Assembly (NCBI GenBank): GCA_027625915.1
Contig: JANTQA010000047.1
Coordinates: forward strand, 4,650,001 to 4,714,000
DNA from: Anaeramoeba flamelloides
Lineage: Eukaryota; Metamonada; Anaeramoebidae
Reading direction: 5' to 3'
Length of the DNA: 64,000 bases
Below, one piece after another: positions 46,029 through 56,476 of this stretch. Numbering within the stretch: the first letter of the stretch is position 1; the number at the start of each line of letters is the position of its first letter. The translations under genes were made by a program, and so were the position numbers. Under the pieces are notes generated by a model. It did not search any database, had not been told where the DNA came from, and saw nothing but the letters and a program-made list of their open reading frames with translations.

Positions 46029-46513
46029 ATGACAAAAGGTACACAAGCACAAGGAAAAAGAGGAAACAAATCCCACATGCTTTGCAGAAGATGTGGAAAA
46101 AGATCCTATCATATTCAAAAACATAAATGTTCAAGCTGTGGATACCCAAGCTCAAAAATGAGAAAATGTAATTAAATTTTCCCTCCCATTACGATTTAAT
46201 AAACAATAACCTCCTTTTTTTTATTTCGCGTCACATAGTGCCTTTTTTTAAAAAAATCAGAACAACCTTCTTAAAAATTCGATTCTTTTTTTTTTTTTTT
46301 CTTTTTTTCTTTTGATTTTTTCCTTGCAAACAAAAAACATAAAAATAATTAATTACAGATAATTGGGCAGCAAAAGCAAAAAGAAGAAGAACTCTCGGAA
46401 CTGGAAGAATGAGATACATGAAAAATCTCCCAAGAAGATTCAAACACAATTTCAGAGAAGGCGGTATCCCAATGAAACACAAAAAACAAATCCAAAACAA
46501 AAAACAAGACTAA
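46029..46513 (+). CDS. RPL37: Large-subunit ribosomal protein eL37 (two exons)
   Basis: Exons 46029-46167 and 46359-46513 join in a split Tyr codon to give 97 residues, the usual eL37 length. The intron is 191 bases (GTAATT...ATTACAG). The protein starts [19 protein letters not shown] and has the zinc-binding pattern CRRCG...CSSCG, followed by [14 protein letters not shown] and [14 protein letters not shown], all diagnostic for this protein, which binds 5.8S/23S-like rRNA in the 60S subunit. The C-terminus is Lys/Gln/Asn-rich. It lies 4.4 kb past MRT4 on the same strand and 1.7 kb before DDX47, too far for shared transcription. The intron shows no obvious snoRNA boxes. Confidence 0.97.
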
Positions 46514-46847
46514 ATGGAAAAATAAAAAAACTTTTTTTTTAAAAAAAGCAAATCAAAAAAATAAAAAAAAATTTCATTTTGTCGTATAAGATCAACAACA
46601 CAAACAAATAAAACTTTTAGAAATATCAAATTCAATTGTTTTTCTTTTTAACAACTTTTTGAAAATTTTTTTTTTTTTTTTTCTTTCAAAAAGTAAAAAA
46701 AAATTTATCAAGTGTGAACGAATGGTTGTGTAGATCAAGTTAATCTTTTAAGAAACTTTTTACGTCTATTATTTCACATTTTTTTGAGTGACCTCTGATC
46801 AAAATGTAAAATTTCTGATATTAGCAAGAAACAGGCTTTACTATTCT

Positions 46848-46967
46848 ATGAACACAGCAGCGATCTATAAAACTCTGAACATTTATCTCAAACTTGAGAA
46901 AAACAATTCTTTTCAAATAGTACAAAGAGATCTATCTCTTAATTCGAGAAACAACTCATCACTTTAA
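46848..46967 (+). other. Small coding-like ORF (39 codons)
   Basis: ATG-to-TAA frame with mixed residues (MNTAAIYKTLNIYLKLEKNN at the start, VQRDLSLNSRNNSSL at the end). The frame is open for another 20 codons upstream, with equally varied content. Composition stands out from the flanking spacer. It could be a small gene, a lone exon or a relic. No family is recognised. Confidence 0.3.
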
Positions 46968-47009
46968 CTTATGATTACATTTAGATTGAATTTTTAAGTC
47001 TCTGTAATA

Positions 47010-47243
47010 CTGATAAATTCAAACACATTGTGATAAACTTTTTATTTCAATTTCCCATTTTTGAAAAACTATCAACTCAACTTTTAAAACAACTCAAGAG
47101 AAAGAATCTTTTGAAAGTCAACCAATTTTACAAAGTTACTTTGCATTTAAACTAATAAAATACTTTATTCAAGCTTGTGTAAAAAAATTTCAGAAAATGG
47201 AAAGTGAAATAAAAATTTTCCGACACCTATTTGAATTTATCAG
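47010..47243. repeat. M5-family MITE copy
   Basis: Perfect 14-base inverted ends CTGATAAATTCAAA / TTTGAATTTATCAG, flanked by TA on both sides. The interior matches 17751-17982. Confidence 0.8.
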
Positions 47244-47526
47244 TATCTGTGATTTTTGTTATTTTATCCTGTTTTTTTCGATTCACAGCAAAATTAATAA
47301 TTCTAATTGAACACATTTACCCATGTTATTGATTAATATCATTTATTTTAGATTTGTTCGATCTTTTTCTGTTTAGAAGATTCTTTGAGTATCACATTTG
47401 ATCTAAATAAAAAAAGAGAGAACCAGATTTACAAATAAAAAGATAAACTTTAAGTCTAAGTTGGTTTTGGTGTTGAATTTTTAAAGTTCGAGAGATACCC
47501 CTTTAAAAATTTACTTTTATTAATTA

Positions 47527-47759
47527 CTGGTTTTTGAATAATAAATAGTAATTAATTTTCACTTTATCTTCTTTTTACGAAGTAACTTTGAAAGAAATTA
47601 ATTATACTTTTGTTGTTCTCTGTTTCCTTGGTTGGTACTTTTTTAGGGTAAGTTGGTATTAGTTTGGTGAACTAACAACCCTAAATAAAAAGAATATTTC
47701 AGAATTGAAAAAATGATTATCAACTTAAAATTGTATCCTATTTGAATCTCAAATATCAG
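47527..47759. repeat. M1-family MITE copy (diverged)
   Basis: The left end CTGGTTTTTGAATAATAAAT follows TA. The right end CTCAAATATCAG is diverged and its TA is not kept. The internal TTTTCACTTTATCTTC block matches the family. Confidence 0.6.
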
Positions 47760-48259
47760 GACCAAAATAACTATTATTCAATTCCCAAAAATGAAAGAGA
47801 TTATTTGACTTGTAAACTGAAATTAGGTTTATTGATTTAAAACTGAGAAATAAAAAAAATTAAGAAATACCGAACAAATAAAAATTTTTAATTTGAAGAA
47901 GTTTGTTTGAATAATTTAGAACCAAAAAGAAAGATTAGGAGAAAATTTCACCATACATAAAAAACAAAAAGGAAAAACAAGAATTTTCTGATATCTTTTT
48001 CTGATCAAACATCAAATGAAATACTTTAATTTAAATTTTATCAAAAATTACGTAATTTATTTTTATCAGATTGCGATAAAATACAAACTCAAAATGTAAC
48101 TTAAAGTTTTGTACTAGGCCAAATTTTCCTTTCAGTTTTTCTCCCAAAAATTATTCCGTTTTCACAATCATTTTTTCATCACATTCCACTTTCTTTAATT
48201 CAAAATATATTCCCAAGTAACTAACTTTTATCCTTTTTTTAACTCAAAACTATTCACAA

Positions 48260-50044
48260 ATGAGACAAGGATCTAATAAAAAAAAACAAAACCAAAAACA
48301 AAAACAGAACCAAAAAGAAAAACAGAATAAAAAAAGAAAAAGAAAGAATAATAAAAAACAAAAAAGAAAATCATTAACTAAACAAGAAAACGTTTCAACC
48401 ACTTCTAAAGAATTAACTAATAAACAATCACCTTTAAAAAAAAAATCAGATAATAAAATTAAAAACGAAACAAAAAAAGAAAAAGAAACAAAACAAGAAA
48501 CAAAAAAAAAAACTCAAAAAGAAAAAGAAACAGAGAAAGAAATAGAAAAAGAAATAGAAATAGAAATAGAAAAAGAAACAGAACAAGAAAAAGAAAAAGA
48601 AACTAAAAAAAAAACAGAAAAAAAAACAGAAAAAGAAACAGAAAAAGAACAAGAAAAAGAACAAGAAAAAGAAACAGAAAACGAAAAAACAGAAAAAACA
48701 GAAAAAACAGTAAAAACAGTTAAAAAAAAAACATTTGCGAGTTTAGGGTTAATACCCGAATTAGTTCAGGCAGTTGAAAAAGTGAATTGGGTTACTCCAA
48801 CAGCTATCCAATCTGAAGCGATCCCATGGGCACTTAAAGGACGTGACATTATTGGGCTAGCACAGACTGGTTCTGGAAAAACAGGAGCATTCATTTTACC
48901 GATCCTCCAGTCCCTTTTAAAAAAGCCATCCAAATTTTTTGCATGTTGCGTGAGTCCTACTCGTGAGTTAGCGGAGCAAATTTCAAAAGATTTTCGCTCG
49001 ATTGGATCCAGTTTCGAGGTCAAAGTTACATGCCTGTATGGAGGTGTTAGCCTTGTCAAGCAAGCAATCTCGCTGGCCAAAAGCCCACACATCATTGTAG
49101 CCACCCCAGGTCGTCTCGTGGATCACCTCACAAACACAGGGGGATTTAATTTAAAAGCACTCAAGTACTTGGTTCTTGATGAGGCAGACAAGCTCTTGAC
49201 AATGGACTTTGGCGACGAAATTGATTTTATATTGAAAAACGTCTCACGCAAGCGAACAACTTATTTGTATTCTGCCACGATGACAAACTCTGTTGCCAAA
49301 TTACAGCGTACATCGCTTACAAAGCCAATACGAGTCAAAATTGCGAATAAGTGGTCGACCGTTGATACCTTAGTCCAGCAGTACATTTTCATCCCTGAAA
49401 TGTACAAGAATTGCTATTTGGTGTATTTTTTAAACGAGCATTTAAGAGAAACATCAATCGTGTTCACAACAACCTGCCGCGATGCACAATTAATTGCCAT
49501 CCTCTTGCGTACATTGGGCATTGAATGCGTGCCGCTACATGGCAAAATGCAACAATCACGAAGATTAGCTGCATTAAACCGATTTGTATCCAAAAAATCA
49601 AAGGTGCTCATAGCTACAGATGTCGCGGCCCGTGGGCTTGATATCAACGACGTTGATATTGTAATTAACTATGATCTCCCATCTAGCCCACGTACATATA
49701 TACATCGCGTTGGCAGAACGGCCAGGGCGGGTAAATCAGGGCTCGCTATTAACTTTGTAACACAATACGACACCGAATATTTACATGCCATAGAAAAGAC
49801 CACAGGAATTACTCAAACACAATACCCCATCGAAGAAAAAATTGTTTTAACCATTTTCCAAAGAGTTTCAAAGGCTGAAAAAATTTCGAGAGAACAATTA
49901 AAGGAATCAGAAATTAAAAGGAAAAAAAGAATCGCTAGAAAACAAAAAAATTGGAAGGAATCATCTAGTAATTCCCAATCACTCTATTCAAGATCAAACG
50001 ATAGAGGTGGCAGAAAAAGAAAAAAGTCTTCAAGGAAATATTAA
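48260..50044 (+). CDS. DDX47: DEAD-box RNA helicase DDX47/Rrp3
   Basis: Single exon of 594 residues from ATG 48260. Residues 1-155 are a disordered Lys/Gln/Glu/Thr tail. The helicase core follows: Q motif FASLGLIPELVQAVE with TPTAIQ (from about 157), motif I AQTGSGKT, Ia PTRELAEQ, Ib TPGR, II DEAD (307-310), III SAT, IV IVFTTT, V ARGLD and VI HRVGRTARAG. All ATPase and RNA-contact motifs are intact. MDFGDEIDFIL after DEAD, QQYIFIPEMYKNCYLVYFLNE and INFVTQYD are specific to the DDX47/Rrp3 branch, which acts in 18S rRNA maturation in the nucleolus. The basic C-terminus (GGRKRKKSSRKY) suits nucleolar targeting. G+C in the core is well above the spacers. Confidence 0.95.
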   Translation: MRQGSNKKKQNQKQKQNQKEKQNKKRKRKNNKKQKRKSLTKQENVSTTSKELTNKQSPLKKKSDNKIKNETKKEKETKQETKKKTQKEKETEKEIEKEIEIEIEKETEQEKEKETKKKTEKKTEKETEKEQEKEQEKETENEKTEKTEKTVKTVKKKTFASLGLIPELVQAVEKVNWVTPTAIQSEAIPWALKGRDIIGLAQTGSGKTGAFILPILQSLLKKPSKFFACCVSPTRELAEQISKDFRSIGSSFEVKVTCLYGGVSLVKQAISLAKSPHIIVATPGRLVDHLTNTGGFNLKALKYLVLDEADKLLTMDFGDEIDFILKNVSRKRTTYLYSATMTNSVAKLQRTSLTKPIRVKIANKWSTVDTLVQQYIFIPEMYKNCYLVYFLNEHLRETSIVFTTTCRDAQLIAILLRTLGIECVPLHGKMQQSRRLAALNRFVSKKSKVLIATDVAARGLDINDVDIVINYDLPSSPRTYIHRVGRTARAGKSGLAINFVTQYDTEYLHAIEKTTGITQTQYPIEEKIVLTIFQRVSKAEKISREQLKESEIKRKKRIARKQKNWKESSSNSQSLYSRSNDRGGRKRKKSSRKY

Positions 50045-51130
50045 TTTTTGATTGTTTTTTTGATCGACCCAAATTACCAAATACCATTAAATTTGGCTTT
50101 TATTTTTTATTTATTTTTTTTTTTTTTTTTTTTTATATTTATTTATTTATTGATCTAACTTATACATACAAATAGAAACTATTTTATGAAATTATTATCT
50201 TAATATTAAAAAAACAAAAATGTTATAATGATAATTTTTTGAATAATATACACATATAGATATAATATAATTCAAAGATCAACTTCTCAATTAATTCAAA
50301 ATATAATGATTATTATTTTTTTGATTTATTTTTAATAAATGTAAATATCTTTTTATTTTTTTCAATTAATCATGAAATTATTTTTTTAATTTTTATTTCA
50401 ATTGAAAAAATACTAGAATAATGATATTTTTTACAATTTTTTATTTTGTTTCTTTCTTATCAAAATTCTGAGCGTTTTCTTATTCAATGACTTTTTTTAA
50501 TCAAGTTTAAAAATGGGATCAAATCTAGAAATCATTTTAATAATGAATTATGATTTAATTAAAAACATATTGAAAATTCATTGATAAAATTAGAAAATAT
50601 TCATCAAAAAATTATTTTAATAAGAAAAATTTAGAAAATGTTTATTAAAGTAATTGTAAGGAAGTTCGTAAAAAACTGAAATGTAAAATTATCGAAAAAA
50701 TAAAGAATATTAGTACAATAAAAATTTGAAGATTTTGAACTAATGAATATAAAAGAATTTTTTCTTTAGAGAAGATTTATATATTAATAAAATAATTTAC
50801 AAATAAACTAGATAAAGATTTTGATAAAATAAAATTCTTTAAATTCGGCACAAAAAAAGAATGAAAAAGTATATTTTTTTTTTCTGAAAAAATGATCATA
50901 GAATTTTTGATATTGGAAATTAGTCTCAAAATTAATAAACAAATAATTTTTATACAAGAAAGAAATGTTTTATTAATACACAAGTACCGAGATGAATGAT
51001 CACCGTTAAACTATGGACCGATTTAAATTACTAAGACATTATTAAAAATTTTTACTGAAACTTTATTTATAAAGGGATAGAAGATTCTTGGAATTTAGTA
51101 TCAGATACTCAATTTAGTTATATATATATA

Positions 51131-51662
51131 TAAACCCCAATTCAAAATTTTTAACACACCAAAATTCAATTTGTGAAAAAAAAAACTTATTTAATCAATT
51201 AAAGAAGAAATACCAAATTAGAACCATTCACTAATTGAAATGTTAACCATTGTTTATAAATTACAATACTCACAAAACAATAAATAAATAATTATCAATA
51301 CAAATAAATCTAGGGTGTGTTAAAAATTTTGGAGAGAGCAAAACAAAAAAATACATTAGTAAATTTGTTGAAATTCTATTAGGAATATTGATCGATCAAA
51401 TGGTTAGATACTACCAACTAATTTTATATGAGTTCTTCCATTTATACAATTCGACTTTAACATAATATCGATGGTTGAAAAAATTTTTTGATACAACGAA
51501 ACAAATTACGTAATTCAAACAATGAAATGAAATCAAAAACTAAAAGATGAAAAAATGATTTTCATAACTTACAAAAATCAAAATTATCTCAAATTTGAAT
51601 GAAATTGTATTATTACGATTGTTTGGAACGTTTTATCTGTGTGAAAAATTTTGAATTTTAGT
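51131..51662. repeat. M7-family repeat
   Basis: The first 200 bases are a foldback: CCAATTCAAAATTTTTAACA at the left, GGTGTGTTAAAAATTTTGGA at the right. Another 320 bases are shared with 31710-32040 and 55440-55790, including AAATTCTATTAGGAATATTG and ATTTGAATGAAATTGTATTA. Confidence 0.65.
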
Positions 51663-51794
51663 TTATATATCTATAATAACTTTAAAAAATTTAATACTTG
51701 GAAAAATAAAAAAACCCAAAAATATAAAATTAAATAATTCTATTTTTTAATAACCATAATAAGAATAACTTTTGTATATACTTCCTTATGTACA

Positions 51795-51955
51795 CTTTTT
51801 TAGTCAAAGAGTTACCCATTTATTTTCAAATATCAATTATTATTTCAAAATAAAGATTTAAAGAACAAATATTATATGAATAGTAAAATAAGAATTTCCG
51901 CATAATTACCATTATATATAAAGTAAAGCCAATAAATCAACTAATTTTATTCAAA
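51795..51955. repeat. Dispersed repeat D4, copy 2
   Basis: Similar to 20455-20625; see there for shared blocks. Low confidence because both are AT-rich. Confidence 0.35.
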
Positions 51956-52354
51956 ATTGAAAAAATCACATTCTTAACTCCTTATTGATAAAAAAAGAAT
52001 GCACATTTTGCTCTTTTATTGAAGATCAAACAAAATTACAATAGAAGTCAATATTATTTCTCTAAAATCATTTTCACCATTTTAGTAACAATAGAATAAA
52101 AAGTTTTTACCAAGTGACTTTCGATCTTGCAATAAAAATAAATTTGAAAAAATAAATGAATTTAATAAAAAAAAAAAGTAAAAGGAGAAAAAAGATGATT
52201 GCAAACTTGAAATTTCCAAATTTAATTTTTTTCTTTAAATATCAATTAATACCCTTTAAAAACATGTGAACCACTCATAAAAAATTGATTACTTTGACCA
52301 GAAAAATGCTTATTAACTTATTATGGTGTTATAAAATAATAATCATTCCACATA

Positions 52355-52550
52355 CAGTCAGTTCCGGTTTTAAGACACAAACTTTCAACGAAATTTAAGG
52401 AACAAAAAAATCTCAAATTAAGGCACAAAATTTGGAATTTATTTTTTTACAATTTATTTTACTAGAATGTGAATTTTGTGCGTTAATTTGAGATTTTTTG
52501 TGTGCCTTAAATTTCGTTGCAAGTTTGTGCCTTAAAAGTGGAACTAACTG
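52355..52550. repeat. M2-family MITE copy
   Basis: TA-flanked palindrome of 196 bases. The left end CAGTCAGTTCCGGTTTTAAG and right end AAGTGGAACTAACTG differ from consensus at a few positions. Confidence 0.85.
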
Positions 52551-53449
52551 TATTGTTTTAGATTCAATCACTTTTTTTTTTAAATTCTAAAATCAATGGA
52601 TTTCACACTATTCTTGTAATACTGGTAAAGTTAGAGATGATTTTTTTTTCAATTATTGTGTTTTTTTTCTAAAAATATATTTGATTTTCTAATCAAAACA
52701 AAAATTTTCAAAAAATAGAATAACCGTTTTCTTGATTTTTTCTTGTTTTATTCTGGAAATCTATTGATTTTAGGAATAAACAGAAAATTTAGGAAAATAT
52801 AACAACAACTTTCCAAAATTAATTAAATTGAATAAACATATTAGTTTTTACTCAATTATCTGAAAATCTGGTAACTTTAAAGATTATTTTTTTCCAATTA
52901 TTGTTTTTATTTCGAAAATTGATATATTTAACACAATTTAATAAACCATAAAAAGTATATAACATAAAATTTGAAAAATTTTCTATTTAATACTAAAATT
53001 ATAAAAAAAACTATAAGACAAGTGAATTGCAAATTAATAAATTTCATAAATTACATACAGATACATTCTTATGTCTAATCTAAGAATATATTTTTTTTAA
53101 AAAAATATAATTTATGAAAAACATATATCAATAGGAAATAATAACTAAAATTTACAATAATTTATACCTTGACCCCATTTTATAAAGAAAATAGAAAAAT
53201 CTAGATTAAATATTTTATTCAACTGAAAAAATAATCAGAATATTAAAAACAATATCTTTGTCTTATTCAAAAAAAATATTTATCTGGAAATCTTGATATT
53301 GGGTAATGATAAAGAAAATGATGATTCTTTTTTGAAATTTTTAAAAAAGAATTAACAAATTTGAGATGTAAGAGGAAATGATTATCTTATTTCAAGAAAT
53401 AAAAAAAAATTATAATAACAATAAATAGAAAAATTTACTCAAAATATAC

Positions 53450-53760
53450 ACCTTCTCAAGAGTTCTTTTTTTGGTAAGTTCTTTTTATATTTTCAGTCTT
53501 TCACTGTAAAATTTTCTTTATTTAATATACAATTCAACAAAACTAAAAATTGAACCAAAAATATATCTCTCAAAAAAAAGTAAAAAATTTAAGATTCAAT
53601 TATTGAAATAATTTAGTTCTTTTAACAAATATCACAACTAATTTTATTATTATTTCAAAGTTTCAATATCGTTTTTAACTTAAAAAAAATATTTTTAGAT
53701 TAAGATTCTTGAAATTATAAAAGTTTTAAAAATATCAAAATACACCTACTTTCTGAATGA
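53450..53760. repeat. Fragment of dispersed repeat D2
   Basis: Matches 44700-45060 (TTTCAAAGTTTCAATATC, AAAATACACCTACTTTCT, CTTCCGATAA-like blocks). The 5' half of D2 is not seen here. Confidence 0.4.
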
Positions 53761-54104
53761 TAATTTTGAACTTCCGATAAATTTTGTTATTATATTCTAT
53801 ATTTTATTATAGATTGACTTATCTGTAAGAATACGACCAAATTCCAAATAGCTATATTTCCGTGAAAATGACATTAAAAGTTCATTTATATGGTTTGTAA
53901 AAGTCTCACTTCATGAATTATCTTGATTAACATTTCCATACTTGTATAATTATCTTAAGAAAAAAAATTATCAAAATTAAATTGAATTTTCCCTTTTAAA
54001 CTTTCAGAAAATTCAAGTATTACAATTCAACTTAAATCCTAAAATATATTTTTAAAATGAAATATATTTTTAAACTAAATTTCATAATAAATGGCCCTAT
54101 TATA

Positions 54105-54324
54105 TATAAGCCAAATTTCAAAATTAGGGGCAAACTTTGTTATTATTATTTTTTTCTTTTTTCATTTATCTTTAAAAAATCCAATGATTATACTTTATTA
54201 TCATTTATTAATCTATTTTCGATATTGTCTCTAAAAAATTTAGTAAAATACCTTATTCAAAAAAAAAACACAATTAAACTAATTTTTTTCTGATGAAAAA
54301 TCCGCCCCTATTTTTGAAATATAG

Positions 54325-54330
<6 letters not shown>
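54105..54330. repeat. M6-family MITE (forward copy)
   Basis: Inverted ends AAGCCAAATTTCAAAATTAG on the left and, on the complementary strand, AAGCTATATTTCAAAAATAG on the right, both followed by GGGC. The same sequence in reverse orientation lies at 55790-56020. It is flanked by TA runs. Confidence 0.65.
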
Positions 54331-54366
<36 letters not shown>

Positions 54367-54374
54367 TATATATA
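54326..54374. repeat. (TA)n microsatellite
   Basis: Long TA run at the right edge of the M6 element. Confidence 0.85.
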
Positions 54375-54554
54375 CATATTTATTTTATTTTATTTTTGGA
54401 CGAAAAACAAATATTTCTAATGTATCGCACTGAATATTAAAATAGAATTTTTTTTTATAATAGATAACTTCAATTAAAAAAAATATTTATTTTCAAAATT
54501 TGATTTTTAATATGCTAATAATTTTGAAATATAGTTTACTTGAAATATGTAAAA

Positions 54555-55228
54555 AAATATCTGGTATGAAAAAAAAGATCTCAAACAATTTTTTAGTTTT
54601 TAATGATTGTAAAATTTTATAATAAATCCTTTTAATCACTAAAAAAAAAAAATTATGAACTCAGTAATAAATCCACCAAAAGTTCCTTAAAGTGAGGGTG
54701 TCTATTGAATACACATTTGATTGTTGATAACTAAGGGGGATCTATCGATTTTGAAAAAAAAAAAAATATTTTTTTTATTATAGTCAGTTCCACTTTTAAG
54801 GCACTAACTTTTAACGAAATTTGAGGTACAATAAAAATCTCAAATTAATGCACAAAATTTGGAATTTATTTTTTTACAAATTATTTTAATTTACTAGAAT
54901 CTGAATTTTGTGATTTAATTTGAGATTTTTATTGTACCTCAAATTTCGTTAAAAGTTTGTGTCTTAAAAGTGGAACTGAATATAATGTTGTTTTGAATTT
55001 GAACAATCACGATTTTAAATTCTATTTTTTGATTAATTGAATATTGTCTTGAAAAAGTATTATTTATTCAATCATCATTCTAAGAAGTGATGAGTTATTA
55101 TTAGCAAAATATGTTTAAATCTTAAAAAAAAAAGAAATTATTAATCACTTAGGAACAATTTCCATAATAATAACAATTAATAACCAAACAATGTATTATT
55201 TTTATACCTGTATTTTTTTCAATACTAA
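54555..55228. repeat. M4-family element interrupted by an M2 MITE
   Basis: The left half keeps AACTCAGTAATAAATCCACC and AAGTTCCTTAAAGTGAGGGT; the right half keeps TTGAACAATCACGATTTTAA and AATCATCATTCTAAGAAGTG. The M2 element at 54781-54982 splits it at a point that is continuous in 14938-15415 and 33372-33875. Confidence 0.65.
54781..54982. repeat. M2-family MITE nested in M4
   Basis: About 202 bases, palindromic, with ends TAGTCAGTTCCACTTTTAAG and AAGTGGAACTGAATA. The terminal bases are slightly diverged. TA lies on both sides. Confidence 0.8.
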
Positions 55229-55790
55229 ACCCCAATTTAAAATTTTTAACACACCAGAATTAAATTTTTGTGGAAAAAAAAAAAACACTTATTTAATCAA
55301 TTCTAGGTGAAATACTAAATTAGAGCCATTCACTAATTGAAATGTAAACACTTTTTTAAAAAAACATCATACTCCCAAAACAAAAAAGAAATAATTATCA
55401 ATACTAATAAATCAAGATTGTGTTGAAAGTTTTGGATTGGGAGAACAACAAAAAAATACATTGTTTAATTTGTTTAAATTCTATTAGGAATATTGATCAA
55501 TCAAACGGGTGGTTACCATCAACTAAATTTTTTTGAGTTTTTCTATTTTGAAAAATTCAACTTTAACCTAATATCAGTCGTTCAAAAAAATTATTGATCA
55601 AATGTAAAAAGTTTGGTAATGCAAAAAATGAAATGAAAATAAAAAACAAATAAAGGATAAAAAAATGATTTTCATTCATATTGTAGAAAAATCAAAAATT
55701 ATTTCCAATTTGAATGAAGTTGTGTTATTGTGATTCTTGTAACTGTTTTAGATGTGTGGAAAATTTTGAATTTTAGTTTATATTTTTATT
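55225..55790. repeat. M7-family repeat
   Basis: Begins AAACCCCAATTTAAAATTTT and is collinear with 51131-51662 and 31500-32040. It abuts the right end of the M4 copy and the start of the reverse M6 copy. Confidence 0.6.
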
Positions 55791-56020
55791 ATAAGCTTAA
55801 TTTCAAAAATAGGTGCAGATTTTTCATCAGGAAAAAATTTGTTTAATTGTGTTTTTTTTTTGAATAATGATGTATTTTACTAAAGTGTTTAGAGATGATA
55901 ACCAATATAGATTAATAAATAAAATTATAGCATAATGATATTATTTTTTGAAAGATAAATGAAAAAAGAAAAAAATAATAATAAAGTTTGCCCATAATTT
56001 TGAAATTTGGCTTATATGTG
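55790..56020. repeat. M6-family MITE (reverse copy)
   Basis: Reverse complement of 54105-54330 through AAAAATAGGTGCAGATTTTT, CATCAGGAAAAAATT, and CCATAATTTTGAAATTTGGC. With the forward copy it flanks about 1.45 kb of other repeats. Confidence 0.6.
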
Positions 56021-56476
56021 TATATATATAATTATTGGATCACTGGTGAAAATTATGATCTTTTGTTAAATTATTTTTTTTTTTTTTTTTTTCTAAAAAC
56101 AAGAATATTTTTTCTCATAATACACCACCTCCATTTTTATTTCTTTTTTGAGATTAAAATTGGAATTTCTTTTTGCTTTTGGTATGTATTGATTCAATGG
56201 AGGGTTTAATAATTAGAAAGATAAAAAATAATTTCTTTTTAACTTTTATTTGGAATGGTTGTGAATATCGAAAAATATTTGATATTTTGAATATTTTTAA
56301 AGCTTTTTGAAAAATTATGTTTAATTGGTGATATAAGACAAATGATAAAAATTTTTATATAAAATTTAATTTTATTCTAATACAATGCTGTATCACGAAA
56401 CACAAATATTTTTAAGTGTGTGTATGAATGTATATATTTATCTTTGATACAATACAAATAATGAAAATTTAAAGCA

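Larger units (their letters stand above)
46514..48259. other. Spacer between eL37 and DDX47
   Basis: Contains a coding-like island (46788-46967), an M5 MITE (47010-47243) and an M1 MITE (47527-47759). The last 60 bases before the DDX47 ATG are rich in C and T, possibly the promoter or 5' UTR. No motif is assigned. Confidence 0.55.
54066..54545. repeat. Dispersed repeat D1, interrupted by M6
   Basis: The left part (about 54066-54095) and right part (54375-54545) are contiguous in the uninterrupted copy at 16851-17055. Between them lie an M6 element and a TA tract. The arrangement dates the M6 insertion after the D1 duplication. Confidence 0.6.
50045..56476. other. Repeat-dense gene-free zone
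   Basis: About 6.4 kb with no supportable gene. It contains M7 (51131-51662), D4 (51795-51955), M2 (52355-52550), D2 relic (53450-53760) and a nested cluster from 54066 to 56020: D1 interrupted by M6, then M4 interrupted by M2, then M7, then an inverted M6. TA and T-rich tracts fill much of the rest. Confidence 0.6.

Noticed and set aside
46231-46500. Minus-strand frame over eL37 exon 2
   Set aside because: Antisense shadow of a certain ribosomal protein exon.
54326-54374. TA tract as a replication origin or centromere signal
   Set aside because: Simple TA runs occur elsewhere here (11054-11073, 19764-19798), and nothing else supports such a role.
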